Assembly: GCA_900079685.1 (NCBI GenBank) | Contig: LT599019.1 | Location: forward strand, 670,014-734,013 | Length of the DNA: 64,000 nucleotides | Direction of reading: 5' to 3' | From: an uncultured delta proteobacterium | GTDB taxonomy: Bacteria > Desulfobacterota > Desulfovibrionia > Desulfovibrionales > Desulfovibrionaceae | Part shown: positions 24,977 through 34,167 of the stretch, one piece after another | Layout: the number at the start of each line of letters is the position of its first letter | Numbering within the stretch: the stretch's first letter is position 1 | Notes under the pieces: model-generated | The model's input: the letters and a program-made list of their open reading frames with translations, nothing else | Databases searched by the model: none | Told to the model about the DNA's origin: nothing | Translations under genes and position numbers: made by a program

Positions 24977-26275
24977 GTGCACTCTCTTGATATGCAAAAT
25001 AACTGGGAATTTGAAACAAAACAGGTCCATACCGGGCAGGAAAGTCCCGATCCCGCCACCGGGGCGCGGGCCGTGCCCATCTACCAGACAACGTCCTATG
25101 TGTTCCGGGACTGCGCGCACGCGGCCGACCGCTTCGCCCTGCGGGACCCCGGCAACATATACGGACGGCTGACAAACCCCACCCAGGACGTTCTCGAACA
25201 ACGCATCGCCGCGCTGGAAGGCGGCGTCGCGGCCCTGCCCGTGGCCTCGGGAGCGGCGGCCATAACGTACGCCCTGCAGAACCTGGCCCGCGCGGGCGAC
25301 CATATCGTCGCCGCGAGGACCATCTACGGCGGGACGTACAACCTGCTGGCCCATACGCTGCCGGAATACGGCGTGACGACGACTTTTGTGGATCCCGGCG
25401 AGCCCGGCGCCTTTGAGCGAGCCATCCGGCCCGAAACCAGGGCCGTCTTCGCGGAAACCCTGGGCAACCCCAACTCGAATATCATCGATATCCGGCAAAC
25501 GGCCGATATCGCGCACGCGCACGGCATCCCGCTGGTGATGGACAACACCTTTGCCACGCCCTTTCTGCTGCGGCCCATCGAGCACGGCGCGGATATCGTC
25601 GTGCATTCGGCCACCAAGTTTATCGGCGGCCACGGCACCAGCCTCGGCGGCATCATTGTGGACGGCGGGCGGTTCGACTGGGCGGCGGGCGGCAAATTCC
25701 CCGGCCTTGCCGAACCCTGCCCCGGCTACCACGGCATCGCCTTTACGGAGGCCGCCGGTCCCGCCGCCTTCGTCACCAGGATACGCGCCGTGCTCCTGCG
25801 CGACATGGGCGCGGCCATCGCCCCGCTGAACGCCTTTTTGCTGTTGCAGGGAACGGAGACGCTCTCCCTGCGGATCGAGCGCCACGTGGCGAACGCCCTC
25901 GCCGTGGTGGCGCATTTGCGGCAACATCCCAAGGTTGCCGCCGTCCGCCACCCGAGCCTGCCGGACAACCCCGATCATGCGCTCTATACCCGGTATTTCC
26001 CCGGCGGGGCGGGCTCCATTTTCACCTTTGACGTCGCGGGCGGGGAAAAGGAAGCCACGGCCTTTATCGATGGGTTGCAGCTCTTTTCGCTCCTCGCCAA
26101 CGTGGCGGACGTGAAAAGCCTGGTCATCCACCCCGCAAGCACCACCCATTCGCAGCTGACCGATGCGGAACTCGCCGAGCAGGGTATCGGCCGCAACACG
26201 GTCAGGCTTTCCATCGGCATCGAGAATATCCGGGACATCATCGCGGACCTGGACCAGGCTCTCGCCCGGATCTGA
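24977..26275 (+). CDS. metY: O-acetylhomoserine sulfhydrylase / aminocarboxypropyltransferase
   Basis: A 432-residue PLP enzyme of the Cys/Met metabolism family, making homocysteine directly from O-acetylhomoserine and sulfide, a fitting route in a sulfide-producing anaerobe. The PLP lysine lies in HSATKFIGGHGTSLGG. Further family blocks are QTTSYVF, YGRLTNPT, ETLGNPN, DNTFATPFLL, and the long MetY-type loop FPGLAEPCPGYHG that distinguishes it from MetB/MetC. The GTG at 24977 has an ideal AAGGAGG site six bases away; an ATG 15 bp downstream is the alternative. Confidence 0.92.
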   Translation: MHSLDMQNNWEFETKQVHTGQESPDPATGARAVPIYQTTSYVFRDCAHAADRFALRDPGNIYGRLTNPTQDVLEQRIAALEGGVAALPVASGAAAITYALQNLARAGDHIVAARTIYGGTYNLLAHTLPEYGVTTTFVDPGEPGAFERAIRPETRAVFAETLGNPNSNIIDIRQTADIAHAHGIPLVMDNTFATPFLLRPIEHGADIVVHSATKFIGGHGTSLGGIIVDGGRFDWAAGGKFPGLAEPCPGYHGIAFTEAAGPAAFVTRIRAVLLRDMGAAIAPLNAFLLLQGTETLSLRIERHVANALAVVAHLRQHPKVAAVRHPSLPDNPDHALYTRYFPGGAGSIFTFDVAGGEKEATAFIDGLQLFSLLANVADVKSLVIHPASTTHSQLTDAELAEQGIGRNTVRLSIGIENIRDIIADLDQALARI

Positions 26276-26291
26276 CCGCGACGAAACAAAA

Positions 26292-26328
26292 ACGGCCTGC
26301 CGGGCGGTGTTTCCGCCGGGCAGGCCGT
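26292..26328. terminator. Bidirectional terminator
   Basis: A stem of ACGGCCTGCC and GGCAGGCCGT with an inner GGCGG/CCGCC pair. The AAAA to its left gives TTTT on the minus strand, ending the panE-like gene; it also lies just past metY. Confidence 0.8.
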
Positions 26329-26347
26329 ATGCAATGGTGTGCAATAG

Positions 26348-27280
26348 CTAGAAATTCTCTTCCTTGGCCCGCAGTATCCGCACCAGCATACCGTTCACGG
26401 GCGCGGCAACGCCGTGCTTTGCCGCCAGCGCCAGCACCGTGCCGCCGAAGATGGCGACCTCCGTCTTTCTGCGCGCCTCGATATCCTGCAACATCGAGCA
26501 TTTGCCGTCCGGGGACAGGGTCATCATAACGGCCATGGCCTGCTCGATATCCTTTTCACCGAGCGCCACTCCCTCATACGGGGCGAGCGTCACGACCTCC
26601 CGCATGGCGGCAACGGCGATATCCCTGGCCGCCCCTTCCTTCTGCAGCGCGCCGTAGCCGGTCCCGACAACGGCGGACGTCTGGTTGACGCCCACGTTCA
26701 GCATGAACTTCCGCCAGAGGGCGAGCTTCATGTCCTCGGGTATCTCCGACCGCAAGCCCACGCGGTCGAAAAACGCCTTCAGCCGCAAAACCCTTTCGCT
26801 ATATTCCCCGGGCTTGTTCCGCGCCTCGCCGAACGGGATTGTACCGTACACGGTGACCGCGGTGGCGTCCCCTACCCTCGTGGCGTCGATGCCGAGGGAC
26901 AGGCTGAGCAGAACGTTGTCCCAGCCGTAGGCCGCCGCGATGACTTCCTCGCTGGTGATGCCGTTCAGCAGGGAAATTACTATGGTATTAGGGCCGACAG
27001 CGCCCCTGGCGAGCGCTATGGCTTCTTCGAGCTGGTTGAATTTCACGGTAAAGATGACGAGATCCGCGGGACGGAGCGTCCCGGGTTCCGCAACGGGGAA
27101 ATCGAGCCGTTTGCCGTTCAGCGTGACGCCGTTTTTCCTGTACCGCTCCGCCCTTTTCCCGTCCGCGATGACCTGGATCGCGTCCAGGGGCAGCGTTTCG
27201 GTTATTTTACCGAGGTATGCGCAGCCGAGCGCCCCAAGCCCGACAAGGGCCACTGTTTCTATTGCATTGCCGGAAACCAT
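26348..27280 (-). CDS. 2-dehydropantoate 2-reductase family protein
   Basis: A 310-residue NAD(P)-dependent dehydrogenase of the PanE/ApbA family. It has the Rossmann motif GLGALGCAYLG, the TVKFNQLEEAI segment with the conserved Lys, SLLNGI, and the C-terminal helical domain with KLALWRKFMLNVGVNQ, and EIEARR-like QDIEARRKTEV. The classical role is reduction of ketopantoate to pantoate for coenzyme A synthesis. PanE paralogues with other ketoacid substrates are common, and no other pan gene is nearby, so the symbol is withheld. ATG 27280 is preferred because AAGGAGA is seven bases upstream; an ATG two codons earlier abuts the site. Confidence 0.85.
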   Translation of the reverse strand: MVSGNAIETVALVGLGALGCAYLGKITETLPLDAIQVIADGKRAERYRKNGVTLNGKRLDFPVAEPGTLRPADLVIFTVKFNQLEEAIALARGAVGPNTIVISLLNGITSEEVIAAAYGWDNVLLSLSLGIDATRVGDATAVTVYGTIPFGEARNKPGEYSERVLRLKAFFDRVGLRSEIPEDMKLALWRKFMLNVGVNQTSAVVGTGYGALQKEGAARDIAVAAMREVVTLAPYEGVALGEKDIEQAMAVMMTLSPDGKCSMLQDIEARRKTEVAIFGGTVLALAAKHGVAAPVNGMLVRILRAKEENF

Positions 27281-27484
27281 TTTCATTCTCCTTGTGATGG
27301 GGCAAGCAATACCCGATCAGCCGGGGAAAGGGAAGACGGCGGGGGTGATATTTGGTATGGAACAAAAGAGCGCCGGCGGCGGTGCCGCAGCCCGTGTTCG
27401 CCGTTTTACGCCATATCCGGCATGCTATCCGGACATTCATTCCGCCCGCAGGGATTCCCGCCATATCCAAATGGAGTCAGCAGC

Positions 27485-28330
27485 ATGAAGAACGAAACAG
27501 ACGGCCCCGGCGAAGACAAAAACGCTCCTGATCCAATTGCTCCCCGCTGTCCCATCTGCAAACAGGAAACGCGCCATGTCTTTACGTCAAAGCACGGCCG
27601 CGAAATTTTTCAGTGCCAGCGCGCGGCGTGCGGCCATTTCTTCACACCGGCGCGCGACGAAGCGCAGGGAGTCTGCGTGAGAAGCGAGGATCTGGAGCGG
27701 GAATCGGACGAGGCACTCGCGCGCTACCAGGAAAGAAATATCCGCCTCCTGGAGCTTTTCCTGAAATATACCGGCGGCGTGAAAGAAAAAATGGCCATTC
27801 TCGACTTTGGCGCGGGCAACGCCCATATCCCGCGCACCTTCAAGCGGGTTCTCGGGGACAAATGCACATTGTACTGCCTCGAAAAGAACAACGAGTGCAA
27901 GGGGCTTTATGAAAAGTACGGCCTTGCGCGGATTGAACGGCTGGAGGATCTGCCCGAAAAGGTGGATCTGATATACCTGATTGAAGTGATCGAGCACCTC
28001 CCCGACCCCATAGCAACGTTGCGCACGTTCCCGGCGCTGTTGCAAAAAGGGGGAACGGTATTCCTCTCCACCCCGGAAGGGCATATGGATGCATCGTGCA
28101 CCAACGCATACGATACGCCCTCCCATTTGCATTTTTTCACCGGGCGGTCGTTGAACATCGCCCTGAGAGCCGCCGGTTTTACCGCGCTGGATTACAAGTT
28201 CTACTCTGAAATGTATCCGCGCGCCGGAAATAACGCCATACCCCGTCCTCCCAGGGTGCGGCACCCGGGGATGGATTCCCCCTCGGGACATCTGGTCGGC
28301 CCGACCTGGCCGCGCGAGCGGGGCGCGTAG
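27485..28330 (+). CDS. SAM-dependent methyltransferase with N-terminal zinc ribbon
   Basis: A 281-residue protein. The N-terminus has Cys-x2-Cys (CPICK) and a second Cys pair (QCQRAACG), forming a probable zinc ribbon. The class I methyltransferase domain starts near residue 95: motif I is ILDFGAGNAHIP, followed by LYCLEKNNECKG and the motif IV/post-IV region DLIYLIEVIEHLPDP, FLSTPEGH and PSHLHFF. This layout is common in methyltransferases acting on lipids, glycans or small metabolites of envelope clusters. The start has a GGAG site. The Pro/Arg-rich tail after about residue 255 looks like a frame extension. No substrate can be assigned. Confidence 0.8.
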   Translation: MKNETDGPGEDKNAPDPIAPRCPICKQETRHVFTSKHGREIFQCQRAACGHFFTPARDEAQGVCVRSEDLERESDEALARYQERNIRLLELFLKYTGGVKEKMAILDFGAGNAHIPRTFKRVLGDKCTLYCLEKNNECKGLYEKYGLARIERLEDLPEKVDLIYLIEVIEHLPDPIATLRTFPALLQKGGTVFLSTPEGHMDASCTNAYDTPSHLHFFTGRSLNIALRAAGFTALDYKFYSEMYPRAGNNAIPRPPRVRHPGMDSPSGHLVGPTWPRERGA

Positions 28331-28395
28331 AAGCGGCCGCCGTGCCCGTGGCGGAACAACGCCGTAGCCGCCGCCGTGCCGCATGTGCAAGGGAA

Positions 28396-28422
28396 ACCGG
28401 GACGGAAACCCCGGTCTTTTTT
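28396..28422 (+). terminator. Terminator of methyltransferase gene
   Basis: A short stem ACCGGG / CCCGGT with an 8-nt loop is followed by a run of six T residues, 66 bp after the stop codon. Confidence 0.75.
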
Positions 28423-28444
28423 CTTCACTGCCCCGCCCGGAAGA

Positions 28445-29098
28445 TCACACGGGCCACTGCTCCAGTTTGTACGCGCTGTCCCAGAACATCCATTCCATCT
28501 TCGTGCACAGCACGTAGGATTTTGTCATGGATTCCCGCTGTTTGGGCGTGCAGACCGCGGCAAGCTCGTCGCAGATGCCGATGGCCTGCCGCACCGCCGC
28601 GCCGTACTCCTCGCCGCCGTAGGTGTCTATCCAACTCTGGTAGCGGTTGGGGCCCTTTGACTGGTGGGCCAGGATGTAATCCCCCACTTCCTTGTAAACC
28701 CAGAAGCAGGGCAAAACGGAGGCCAGGGCCGTTTCCACCGGCGCGTCGGACAGCTGCTTGAGCATGTACGAGGTGTACAAAAGACAGGTGGGCGAGGGCT
28801 CCAGGTCTTCCAGCTTGCCCAGCACGGCGAAAAACGCTTGGTGCATGTCGCGCTCAACCGCCATGGTGTCGCCCGCGAACCGCACGAACGCGCCCATGTG
28901 GGCGGGGTTTTCAAGCCTGGCAGCAATCCCGGCCAGGGCTTTGCCGAACCCGTTCAGATACAGCGCGTCCTGTTGAATATAGAAGCGGAACTTCTCCTCG
29001 GGAAGCGTGCCGTCCATCAGCTCGCGGAGAAAATCCAGTTCAAGAATCTTCGTATAGGCCGGCAAGGCTGCCTGCCAGGCCTGTTCGCTCCATTTCAT
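28445..29098 (-). CDS. tenA: Thiaminase II / aminopyrimidine aminohydrolase
   Basis: A 217-residue all-helical TenA protein, which hydrolyses formyl-aminopyrimidine or aminopyrimidine breakdown products of thiamine to recover HMP. Active-site residues in place are D44 (IQQDALYLNGFGKAL), the Tyr/Trp pocket, and the nucleophilic Cys at 131 (SVLPCFWVYKEVG); MEWMFWDSAY forms the C-terminal conserved block. The length is typical. Its upstream region (29099-29298) shows no TPP riboswitch elements that I recognise. It pairs functionally with thiM 6 kb away. Confidence 0.9.
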   Translation of the reverse strand: MKWSEQAWQAALPAYTKILELDFLRELMDGTLPEEKFRFYIQQDALYLNGFGKALAGIAARLENPAHMGAFVRFAGDTMAVERDMHQAFFAVLGKLEDLEPSPTCLLYTSYMLKQLSDAPVETALASVLPCFWVYKEVGDYILAHQSKGPNRYQSWIDTYGGEEYGAAVRQAIGICDELAAVCTPKQRESMTKSYVLCTKMEWMFWDSAYKLEQWPV

Positions 29099-29298
29099 GA
29101 GAATCCCCTGGTTATCGGTTCATACGGTAAACGCCACGACAGACTGTAGTGCCAAACGCCGCGCCAGGCAAGACGCGTCCTGAAACGCCATGGCGTTATA
29201 ATAGCCCCGCGCCGGAGGCCGTGATAGTGGTATTATTGCATGCCCGGCCGTAGCGGCGCGGGCTGCCTTGAACCACGCGTACCGCATCGGGAGACAAC

Positions 29299-30537
29299 GT
29301 GCCGCAGCAATCCGCAACACGGGCCTTTCACGCCATGGCCAAACCGGGAGGCGCGCGGTGCAATCTGCGGTGCGCCTACTGCTTTTACCTTGAAAAATCC
29401 GCCTTGCACGCACCGCCCAGCCCCGCCATGAGCGACGAGGTGCTGGAAGCCTACGTGCGCGGCTATATCGGATCCATCCGGGATGACGGCGAGGTCGCCT
29501 TCACCTGGCAGGGAGGCGAGCCCACCCTGGCCGGGCAGGACTTTTACCGCCGCGCCGTGGCGTTGCAGCAGCGTTACGGCCAGGGGCGGACCATCACCAA
29601 CAGCTTCCAGACCAACGGCGTGCTCCTTGACGACTCCTGGTGCGCCTTTCTCGCGCGGCACAATTTTTTGGTCGGCTTGTCCCTGGACGGCCCGGCCGAC
29701 ATCCATGACCGCTACCGGCCAACGGCGGGCGGACAGCCGAGCCACGCCCTTGTCATGCGCGGCCTGCGCCTGCTCCAAAAACACGGCGTGCGCCATAACG
29801 TTTTGGCCTGCGTCAACCGGCGGAGCGCGCGAGAGCCGTTGCGGGTCTATGAATTCCTGCGCGAGGCGGGCGTCAGTTTCATCCAGTTCATCCCCATTGT
29901 GGAGCGGCTTGCCGGGCAGAGGGAAGGCGTCCACGGCCTTACCCTGCACGGGCCGGGAATCGGCGCGGATGAGCAGGGAACCGTTACGGAATGGTCCGTG
30001 TTGCCGGAAGATTACGGAACGTTTCTGACGAGTATTTTCGATGTCTGGCGCAAGCGTGACGTGGGCAAAATCTTTGTCATGAACGTGGAGTGGGCGCTGG
30101 CCAACCTCCTCGGGCGGCCCGGCGGCGTCTGCCACCACATGCCGGCCTGCGGGCGCTCGGTGGTGGTCGAGCACACCGGGGACGTCTACGCCTGCGACCA
30201 TTACGTGTACCCGGAGCACCGCCTCGGCAACATTCTGGAGCATTCCTTCGCGGCCATGGTGGATTCGGAACGGCAGGAGCGGTTCGGCAGGGACAAGCTG
30301 GAACGGCTGCCCCAAACCTGCCGGAGTTGCACCATGCTCAAAGGCTGCTGGGGCGGCTGCCCGAAACACCGGTTCATTGTTTCGGGCGGCGAGGCCGTCA
30401 ACTACCTCTGCGCCGGGTACCGCCGCTTCTTCGGGCATATCGTGCCGTATTTGCGGGCCATGGCGAAAATCATGGCCGACGGCCGCCCGGCATCGGACAT
30501 TATGGACATGAACCTGGTGTTCGTGACTAGAGAGTAG
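29299..30537 (+). CDS. Anaerobic sulfatase-maturing enzyme (radical SAM)
   Basis: A 412-residue anSME. It converts an active-site Cys or Ser of sulfatases to formylglycine without oxygen. The radical-SAM cluster is C21-x3-C25-x2-C28 (CNLRCAYCFYLEK), followed by WQGGEPTLAG (GGE motif) and QTNGVLL. The C-terminal SPASM region carries further cluster cysteines: GVCHHMPACG, YACDHYVYPEH, TCRSCTMLKGCWGGCPKHR and YLCAGY. The start is GTG 29299 behind GGGAGA. The likely substrate, a Cys-type sulfatase, is encoded 0.9 kb downstream on the opposite strand, and this pairing strongly supports the call. Confidence 0.93.
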   Translation: MPQQSATRAFHAMAKPGGARCNLRCAYCFYLEKSALHAPPSPAMSDEVLEAYVRGYIGSIRDDGEVAFTWQGGEPTLAGQDFYRRAVALQQRYGQGRTITNSFQTNGVLLDDSWCAFLARHNFLVGLSLDGPADIHDRYRPTAGGQPSHALVMRGLRLLQKHGVRHNVLACVNRRSAREPLRVYEFLREAGVSFIQFIPIVERLAGQREGVHGLTLHGPGIGADEQGTVTEWSVLPEDYGTFLTSIFDVWRKRDVGKIFVMNVEWALANLLGRPGGVCHHMPACGRSVVVEHTGDVYACDHYVYPEHRLGNILEHSFAAMVDSERQERFGRDKLERLPQTCRSCTMLKGCWGGCPKHRFIVSGGEAVNYLCAGYRRFFGHIVPYLRAMAKIMADGRPASDIMDMNLVFVTRE

Positions 30538-30557
30538 CGCCATCATGTAAAACAGCG

Positions 30558-30593
30558 AAGGCGGGGCAGGGTCCGTGACCCGTGCCCCGCCTT
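30558..30593. terminator. Bidirectional terminator
   Basis: A stem AAGGCGGGGC / GCCCCGCCTT with inner GGGTC/GACCC pairing, between the convergent sulfatase maturase and SYLF lipoprotein genes. Confidence 0.85.
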
Positions 30594-30619
30594 TCAGAGT
30601 GCACTGCGCACCGATGCGC

Positions 30620-31192
30620 TCAGTTGCGCAGCCTTGTGATTTTCTGGCCCTGTACGCCGAGCCCCGCCATCAGCCCCTGCTGCCCGTAAATAAAGGCATA
30701 GACGTCGGACCGGAGTGTGGTGCTCGTGAAATCCTGCGCCATTCCCTCATCCACAACAACCACGCTCGGCCCCACGCCGATGGACCACCCGGCGGAACTG
30801 TCGAGATAGCTGAGCGCCGAGGGCGTGACCAGGAACATGGCTTCGGCGAATTCCTGCACCCCCGCCTGCAGGCCGAAGGAGACCGCCGCCGCGTTGTAAT
30901 AGCCCAGAACCTGCCCGCCGGGAGAGAACAAAACACCGTTGCCGCCGGAACCGCCGACGATCAACCCGGCTTTGAAGATATCGGGAAAGACGAGGATGGC
31001 AACGGAGCGCTTACGCAAGGCTTTCGCATCCAGCGAGTTGGCGTACAGCGTTTCCAGGGAAGCGCGCGCCCTTGTCCGCAAATCGTCTTCCGAGGCTTGC
31101 GACAAACCGGGCCGTTCCATATCGGCGCAAGCGCTGAGCGCTATCACGGAGACAAACAGCAGCAGATGAAGACCTTTATACAATGCTTTCAT
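30620..31192 (-). CDS. SYLF-domain (YSC84-like) lipoprotein
   Basis: A 190-residue putative outer-membrane lipoprotein. The signal MKALYKGLHLLLFVSVIALSAC ends in a lipobox with the acylated Cys at 22. The mature part is a SYLF/Ysc84 domain, implicated in phospholipid binding, with the conserved SVAILVFPDIFKAGLIVGGSGGNGVL and SFGLQAGVQEFAEAMFLV blocks. The ATG at 31192 has a GGAGC site; 18 upstream codons are excluded because they would bury the signal peptide. It may be co-transcribed with the sulfatase upstream, though 224 bp separate them. Confidence 0.85.
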   Translation of the reverse strand: MKALYKGLHLLLFVSVIALSACADMERPGLSQASEDDLRTRARASLETLYANSLDAKALRKRSVAILVFPDIFKAGLIVGGSGGNGVLFSPGGQVLGYYNAAAVSFGLQAGVQEFAEAMFLVTPSALSYLDSSAGWSIGVGPSVVVVDEGMAQDFTSTTLRSDVYAFIYGQQGLMAGLGVQGQKITRLRN

Positions 31193-31353
31193 ACAAACGC
31201 TCCGCGTTGATAAGGGTTGTGTTCCGGCGGCGGGCATCGGTTGCATCGCGCTTTTAGCCGCCGGTTTTTTCAGTATATATCAGAACGAACGGCATAGGGA
31301 AGCCCTCTTGCGGATAATGGCGCAATCCCGCCTCGTTGCGGCGCGGTATTGCG

Positions 31354-31382
31354 GGAAACGCCGCCCATGGGGCGGCGTTTCC
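31354..31382. terminator. Hairpin after sulfatase gene
   Basis: A perfect 12-bp stem GGAAACGCCGCC / GGCGGCGTTTCC, 35 bp beyond the sulfatase stop. There is no T-run on the minus strand, so it may attenuate or protect the message rather than terminate fully. Confidence 0.5.
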
Positions 31383-31416
31383 GATTTCACTCCGGCGCGG
31401 CGCATCCCGCATTCCG

Positions 31417-33075
31417 TTACAGGGCGACCTGCACCACCGGAGGGTACTTCTTGAGTATTTCCTTGTAGGCGTTCATTTCCGTCTGCAGCGGCACGCCCAT
31501 GGGAATGTGCCGGACGCCGATGTGGTCGTTTTCCTGCGGGTTGGTGTACAGGTTGAACATCAGCGTGCCCGCGGGCTTCATGATGGCTCCGGAAAAACCA
31601 CCCTGGTAGCCGGTCTGGGTGAAGGCGAACGGCTGCTGCACGAGTTCGAAGAATTTGAATTCATCGATACGCACGGCCGAGAACTGGCCGTTCCAGAAAT
31701 AGTGAACCGCCTTGCGGTTGGACTGGCCGTCCTTGGCGAGCAGGAAGGAAGCCTGGTCAATGCCGTCGATGAAGGTCTTGGCCGGAACCAGCTTGGCCGC
31801 TTCCGCGCCCGGCTTGCCGGCGAGGGACAGGCAGGTGTTGAACAGGTCGGAAAGATCGAACAGCCCGTCGGACTTGCGCGGTTCGATCATGCCCTTCCAG
31901 TACGCGAAGGTAGGCACGCGCACCCCGCCTTCCCAGGTCGAGCCCTTGGCCCCCCGGAACGGCGTACGGCCGTGCGGCGGCACTTCCGCTTCCGGCCCGT
32001 TGTCGGACGTGAAGATGATCAGCGTGTTCTCAAGCTGGCCTGTTTCGGCGAGCGTCTTGTACAGCGCGGCGAAAATGTCGTTCATTTCGACCATGGTGTC
32101 GCTGTAGGAGGTGCGGGCCGGGGAGCGGCCGGCGTATTTTTCATTCGGGTAGTTGTCGAAATGGCAGCCGCGCGTGCCGTAGTACAGGAAGAACGGCTTG
32201 TCGCTCTTGGCCATCTTTTTGAGGAACTCCACGCCGTACTGCATCCAGCGCTGGTCCAGGTCTTCCATGTACTTGGGCGTGATGTCGGCGATGGTTTCCA
32301 GCTTGCCGCCGCGCACAGCGTGCACGTCGCCTTTGCTGAACGGCAGGTTCTTGATGTACTCGTAGCGCTCGGGGCTGAGTGCCACTTCCGGGTTGAAGTT
32401 CGGGTCGCGCCACTCGGTGTACATGTCGGACACGGAATTGAACCCGCGGTAATCGTCAAACCCCACGTTCTGCGGGAGGGACCCTTCGTTTTCCCCCAGA
32501 TGCCATTTGCCGATGGCCTGGGTCACGTAGCCCTGATCGCGCAGGAGCTGGGCGATGGTCGTCGTTCCCTCCAGGCCGCCGGGCATGCCGTACATGGGGG
32601 GGGTCTGGATGCCGTGGTGTATGGAATACTGCCCGGTCAGAATCGTGGCCCGGGTGGGCGAGCAACTCGGCTGCGAATAGGCGGAGGTCAGGACAAGGCC
32701 CTGGCCGGCCACCGCGTCGATATCCGGCGTGGGGTTGCCCACGGCCCCGCCGCCGCCGTTGAAACCAACGTCCATCCAACCCACGTCGTCGAGAAGGAAG
32801 ATCAGCACGTTCGGTTTTTTCCCAGTCTTTTTCTCCAGGTCCGCGAGCTTTTGCCTGGTTTCCTTGTCCTGCGCCGGGTGCTGCATCACGGGCATCATGT
32901 TGTCCGCGATTCTCACGGCCTGGCGGGCGATGTACTGGTTGGGGTGGTCGTATCCGGCGAATCCTTCGCGCCGCGTGGGCGCGGTGGGGGTATCCGCGGC
33001 CAGGGACGGCAGGGGCAACGCCACGGAGGCAGCCACGGCCGAGACCATCGCCTTGGCGAATGTTGCTTTGATCAC
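31417..33075 (-). CDS. Exported Cys-type arylsulfatase
   Basis: A 552-residue sulfatase of the alkaline-phosphatase superfamily. The signal peptide ends around PLPSLAADT, so it acts in the periplasm or outside. The active site is C138-S-P-T-R ([16 protein letters not shown]); the Cys needs conversion to formylglycine, matching the nearby anaerobic maturase. Metal-binding Asp are in LLDDVGW (residues 96-97) and [11 protein letters not shown] further block is AIGKWHLGE. The start is GTG 33075 behind AAAGGAG. It hydrolyses an organic sulfate ester; the liberated sulfate could serve as electron acceptor in a sulfate reducer. The substrate is not identifiable. It lies downstream of two beta-barrel genes in the same direction. 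Confidence 0.92.
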   Translation of the reverse strand: MIKATFAKAMVSAVAASVALPLPSLAADTPTAPTRREGFAGYDHPNQYIARQAVRIADNMMPVMQHPAQDKETRQKLADLEKKTGKKPNVLIFLLDDVGWMDVGFNGGGGAVGNPTPDIDAVAGQGLVLTSAYSQPSCSPTRATILTGQYSIHHGIQTPPMYGMPGGLEGTTTIAQLLRDQGYVTQAIGKWHLGENEGSLPQNVGFDDYRGFNSVSDMYTEWRDPNFNPEVALSPERYEYIKNLPFSKGDVHAVRGGKLETIADITPKYMEDLDQRWMQYGVEFLKKMAKSDKPFFLYYGTRGCHFDNYPNEKYAGRSPARTSYSDTMVEMNDIFAALYKTLAETGQLENTLIIFTSDNGPEAEVPPHGRTPFRGAKGSTWEGGVRVPTFAYWKGMIEPRKSDGLFDLSDLFNTCLSLAGKPGAEAAKLVPAKTFIDGIDQASFLLAKDGQSNRKAVHYFWNGQFSAVRIDEFKFFELVQQPFAFTQTGYQGGFSGAIMKPAGTLMFNLYTNPQENDHIGVRHIPMGVPLQTEMNAYKEILKKYPPVVQVAL

Positions 33076-33192
33076 GTTTTACTCCTTTGGGATAAGGCGG
33101 TTTTCCAATTCTTTTTCTACCATACAGGCAGGGAGAGACGATTATTTTATTCCGGTCCGGACCGACAAACGCGGCGCACAATCGCACCCGCT

Positions 33193-34119
33193 TTAAAACT
33201 TCAATGTCATGTTCAGAAAGAAGCCGTCCCCTTCGACGCGGTTTTTAACGTGAAATTCCGGCGCCCAGTTCAGGTTGACGGTAAACTCGTGCTCACCGCC
33301 CGCGCTGTACTTGAGCATGGGACCGACGGAGAAGGACCGGCCGCGAAAGCCGCCCAGCTGATCGGCAAGGGCGCCCTCGTCGTCGGTGAACTGGTACAGC
33401 ACGGAGCCGAAAACACCGGCGCCGAACCCTTCGTATGTCCAGAGCAGGGTCGCGTCGGCGTGGAGCATTTCCCCGCTGCGGTAATGGGTGTCGTTATTCC
33501 AGGTGCTGATGTCCACGCCCGCGGTGATCGAGAAGTCGATATGCTTCTCTGGGTTGACGTAGGTGTAGGCCAGGCTCGGCGTGAAGGTCCAGCAGTTCAG
33601 CCCGATATTGGCAAGGTTGTCCTTGTCGTAGTCGCCCGTGGGCATATAGATGGTGACGTTGGCCGTGGCCAAGTGCGGCCCGTCGTGCCAGCCGACGGCC
33701 GGGGTGAGCATGATGTCCCCGAGGCTTGTGGCGCGGTCGGAGGTCCACAACGATCCGGCGCCGGCCTTGATGTACAGGGTCTGGAGCGGCACCGTCAGGC
33801 CCAGGCCGACGCTCATGTTCTTGCCGGGGGTCCATTCGGGAACGTACACGCCGGTCAGCGCCGTACTGAAGTATTCGACGTCCACCTTGCTTTTCAGGTC
33901 GCGCCCGATGGGGAGTTGAATGTCCTTCTTGGCCGAGCCTTTATAGAAGAAGGTGGAGCTTTGCATGTAGAAACCGGGGACCGGCGGCACTATCTGGCTG
34001 GCCGGTCCAGCAAACACGCCGGGGATATAGCGGCCGAACGCGTTTTCCGTCGCCAGCGCCGGCAGGGGCGGCAGACATATCGAGGCCATAAGCAGCGCCG
34101 TCAGTAAATACTTACGCAT
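33193..34119 (-). CDS. SphA/MetA-type outer-membrane protein
   Basis: A 308-residue exported protein with signal MRKYLLTALLMASICLPPLPALA. The rest is an alternating beta-barrel pattern ending in a terminal Phe (FLNMTLKF), as outer-membrane proteins do. The early ENAFGRYIPGVFAGPASQIVPPVPGFYMQ and the later GVDISTWNNDTHYRSGEMLHADATLL segments fit the Phenol_MetA_deg / SphA-like transporter family, linked to uptake of aromatic or other hydrophobic compounds. A CAGGAGA-type site precedes the ATG. It sits between a second barrel gene (48 bp upstream) and the sulfatase, suggesting an uptake channel for the sulfatase's substrate or product. Confidence 0.8.
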   Translation of the reverse strand: MRKYLLTALLMASICLPPLPALATENAFGRYIPGVFAGPASQIVPPVPGFYMQSSTFFYKGSAKKDIQLPIGRDLKSKVDVEYFSTALTGVYVPEWTPGKNMSVGLGLTVPLQTLYIKAGAGSLWTSDRATSLGDIMLTPAVGWHDGPHLATANVTIYMPTGDYDKDNLANIGLNCWTFTPSLAYTYVNPEKHIDFSITAGVDISTWNNDTHYRSGEMLHADATLLWTYEGFGAGVFGSVLYQFTDDEGALADQLGGFRGRSFSVGPMLKYSAGGEHEFTVNLNWAPEFHVKNRVEGDGFFLNMTLKF

Positions 34120-34167
34120 AATCTCTTCTCCTGTACGCTGGGCATTGCCGGGTTAACGATTCGCCGA

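Noticed and set aside
31336-34107. A 923-codon plus-strand frame across the sulfatase and barrel genes
   Set aside because: It runs across three well-supported minus-strand genes and their intergenic gaps, and has Arg/His/Gly-rich sequence without domains.
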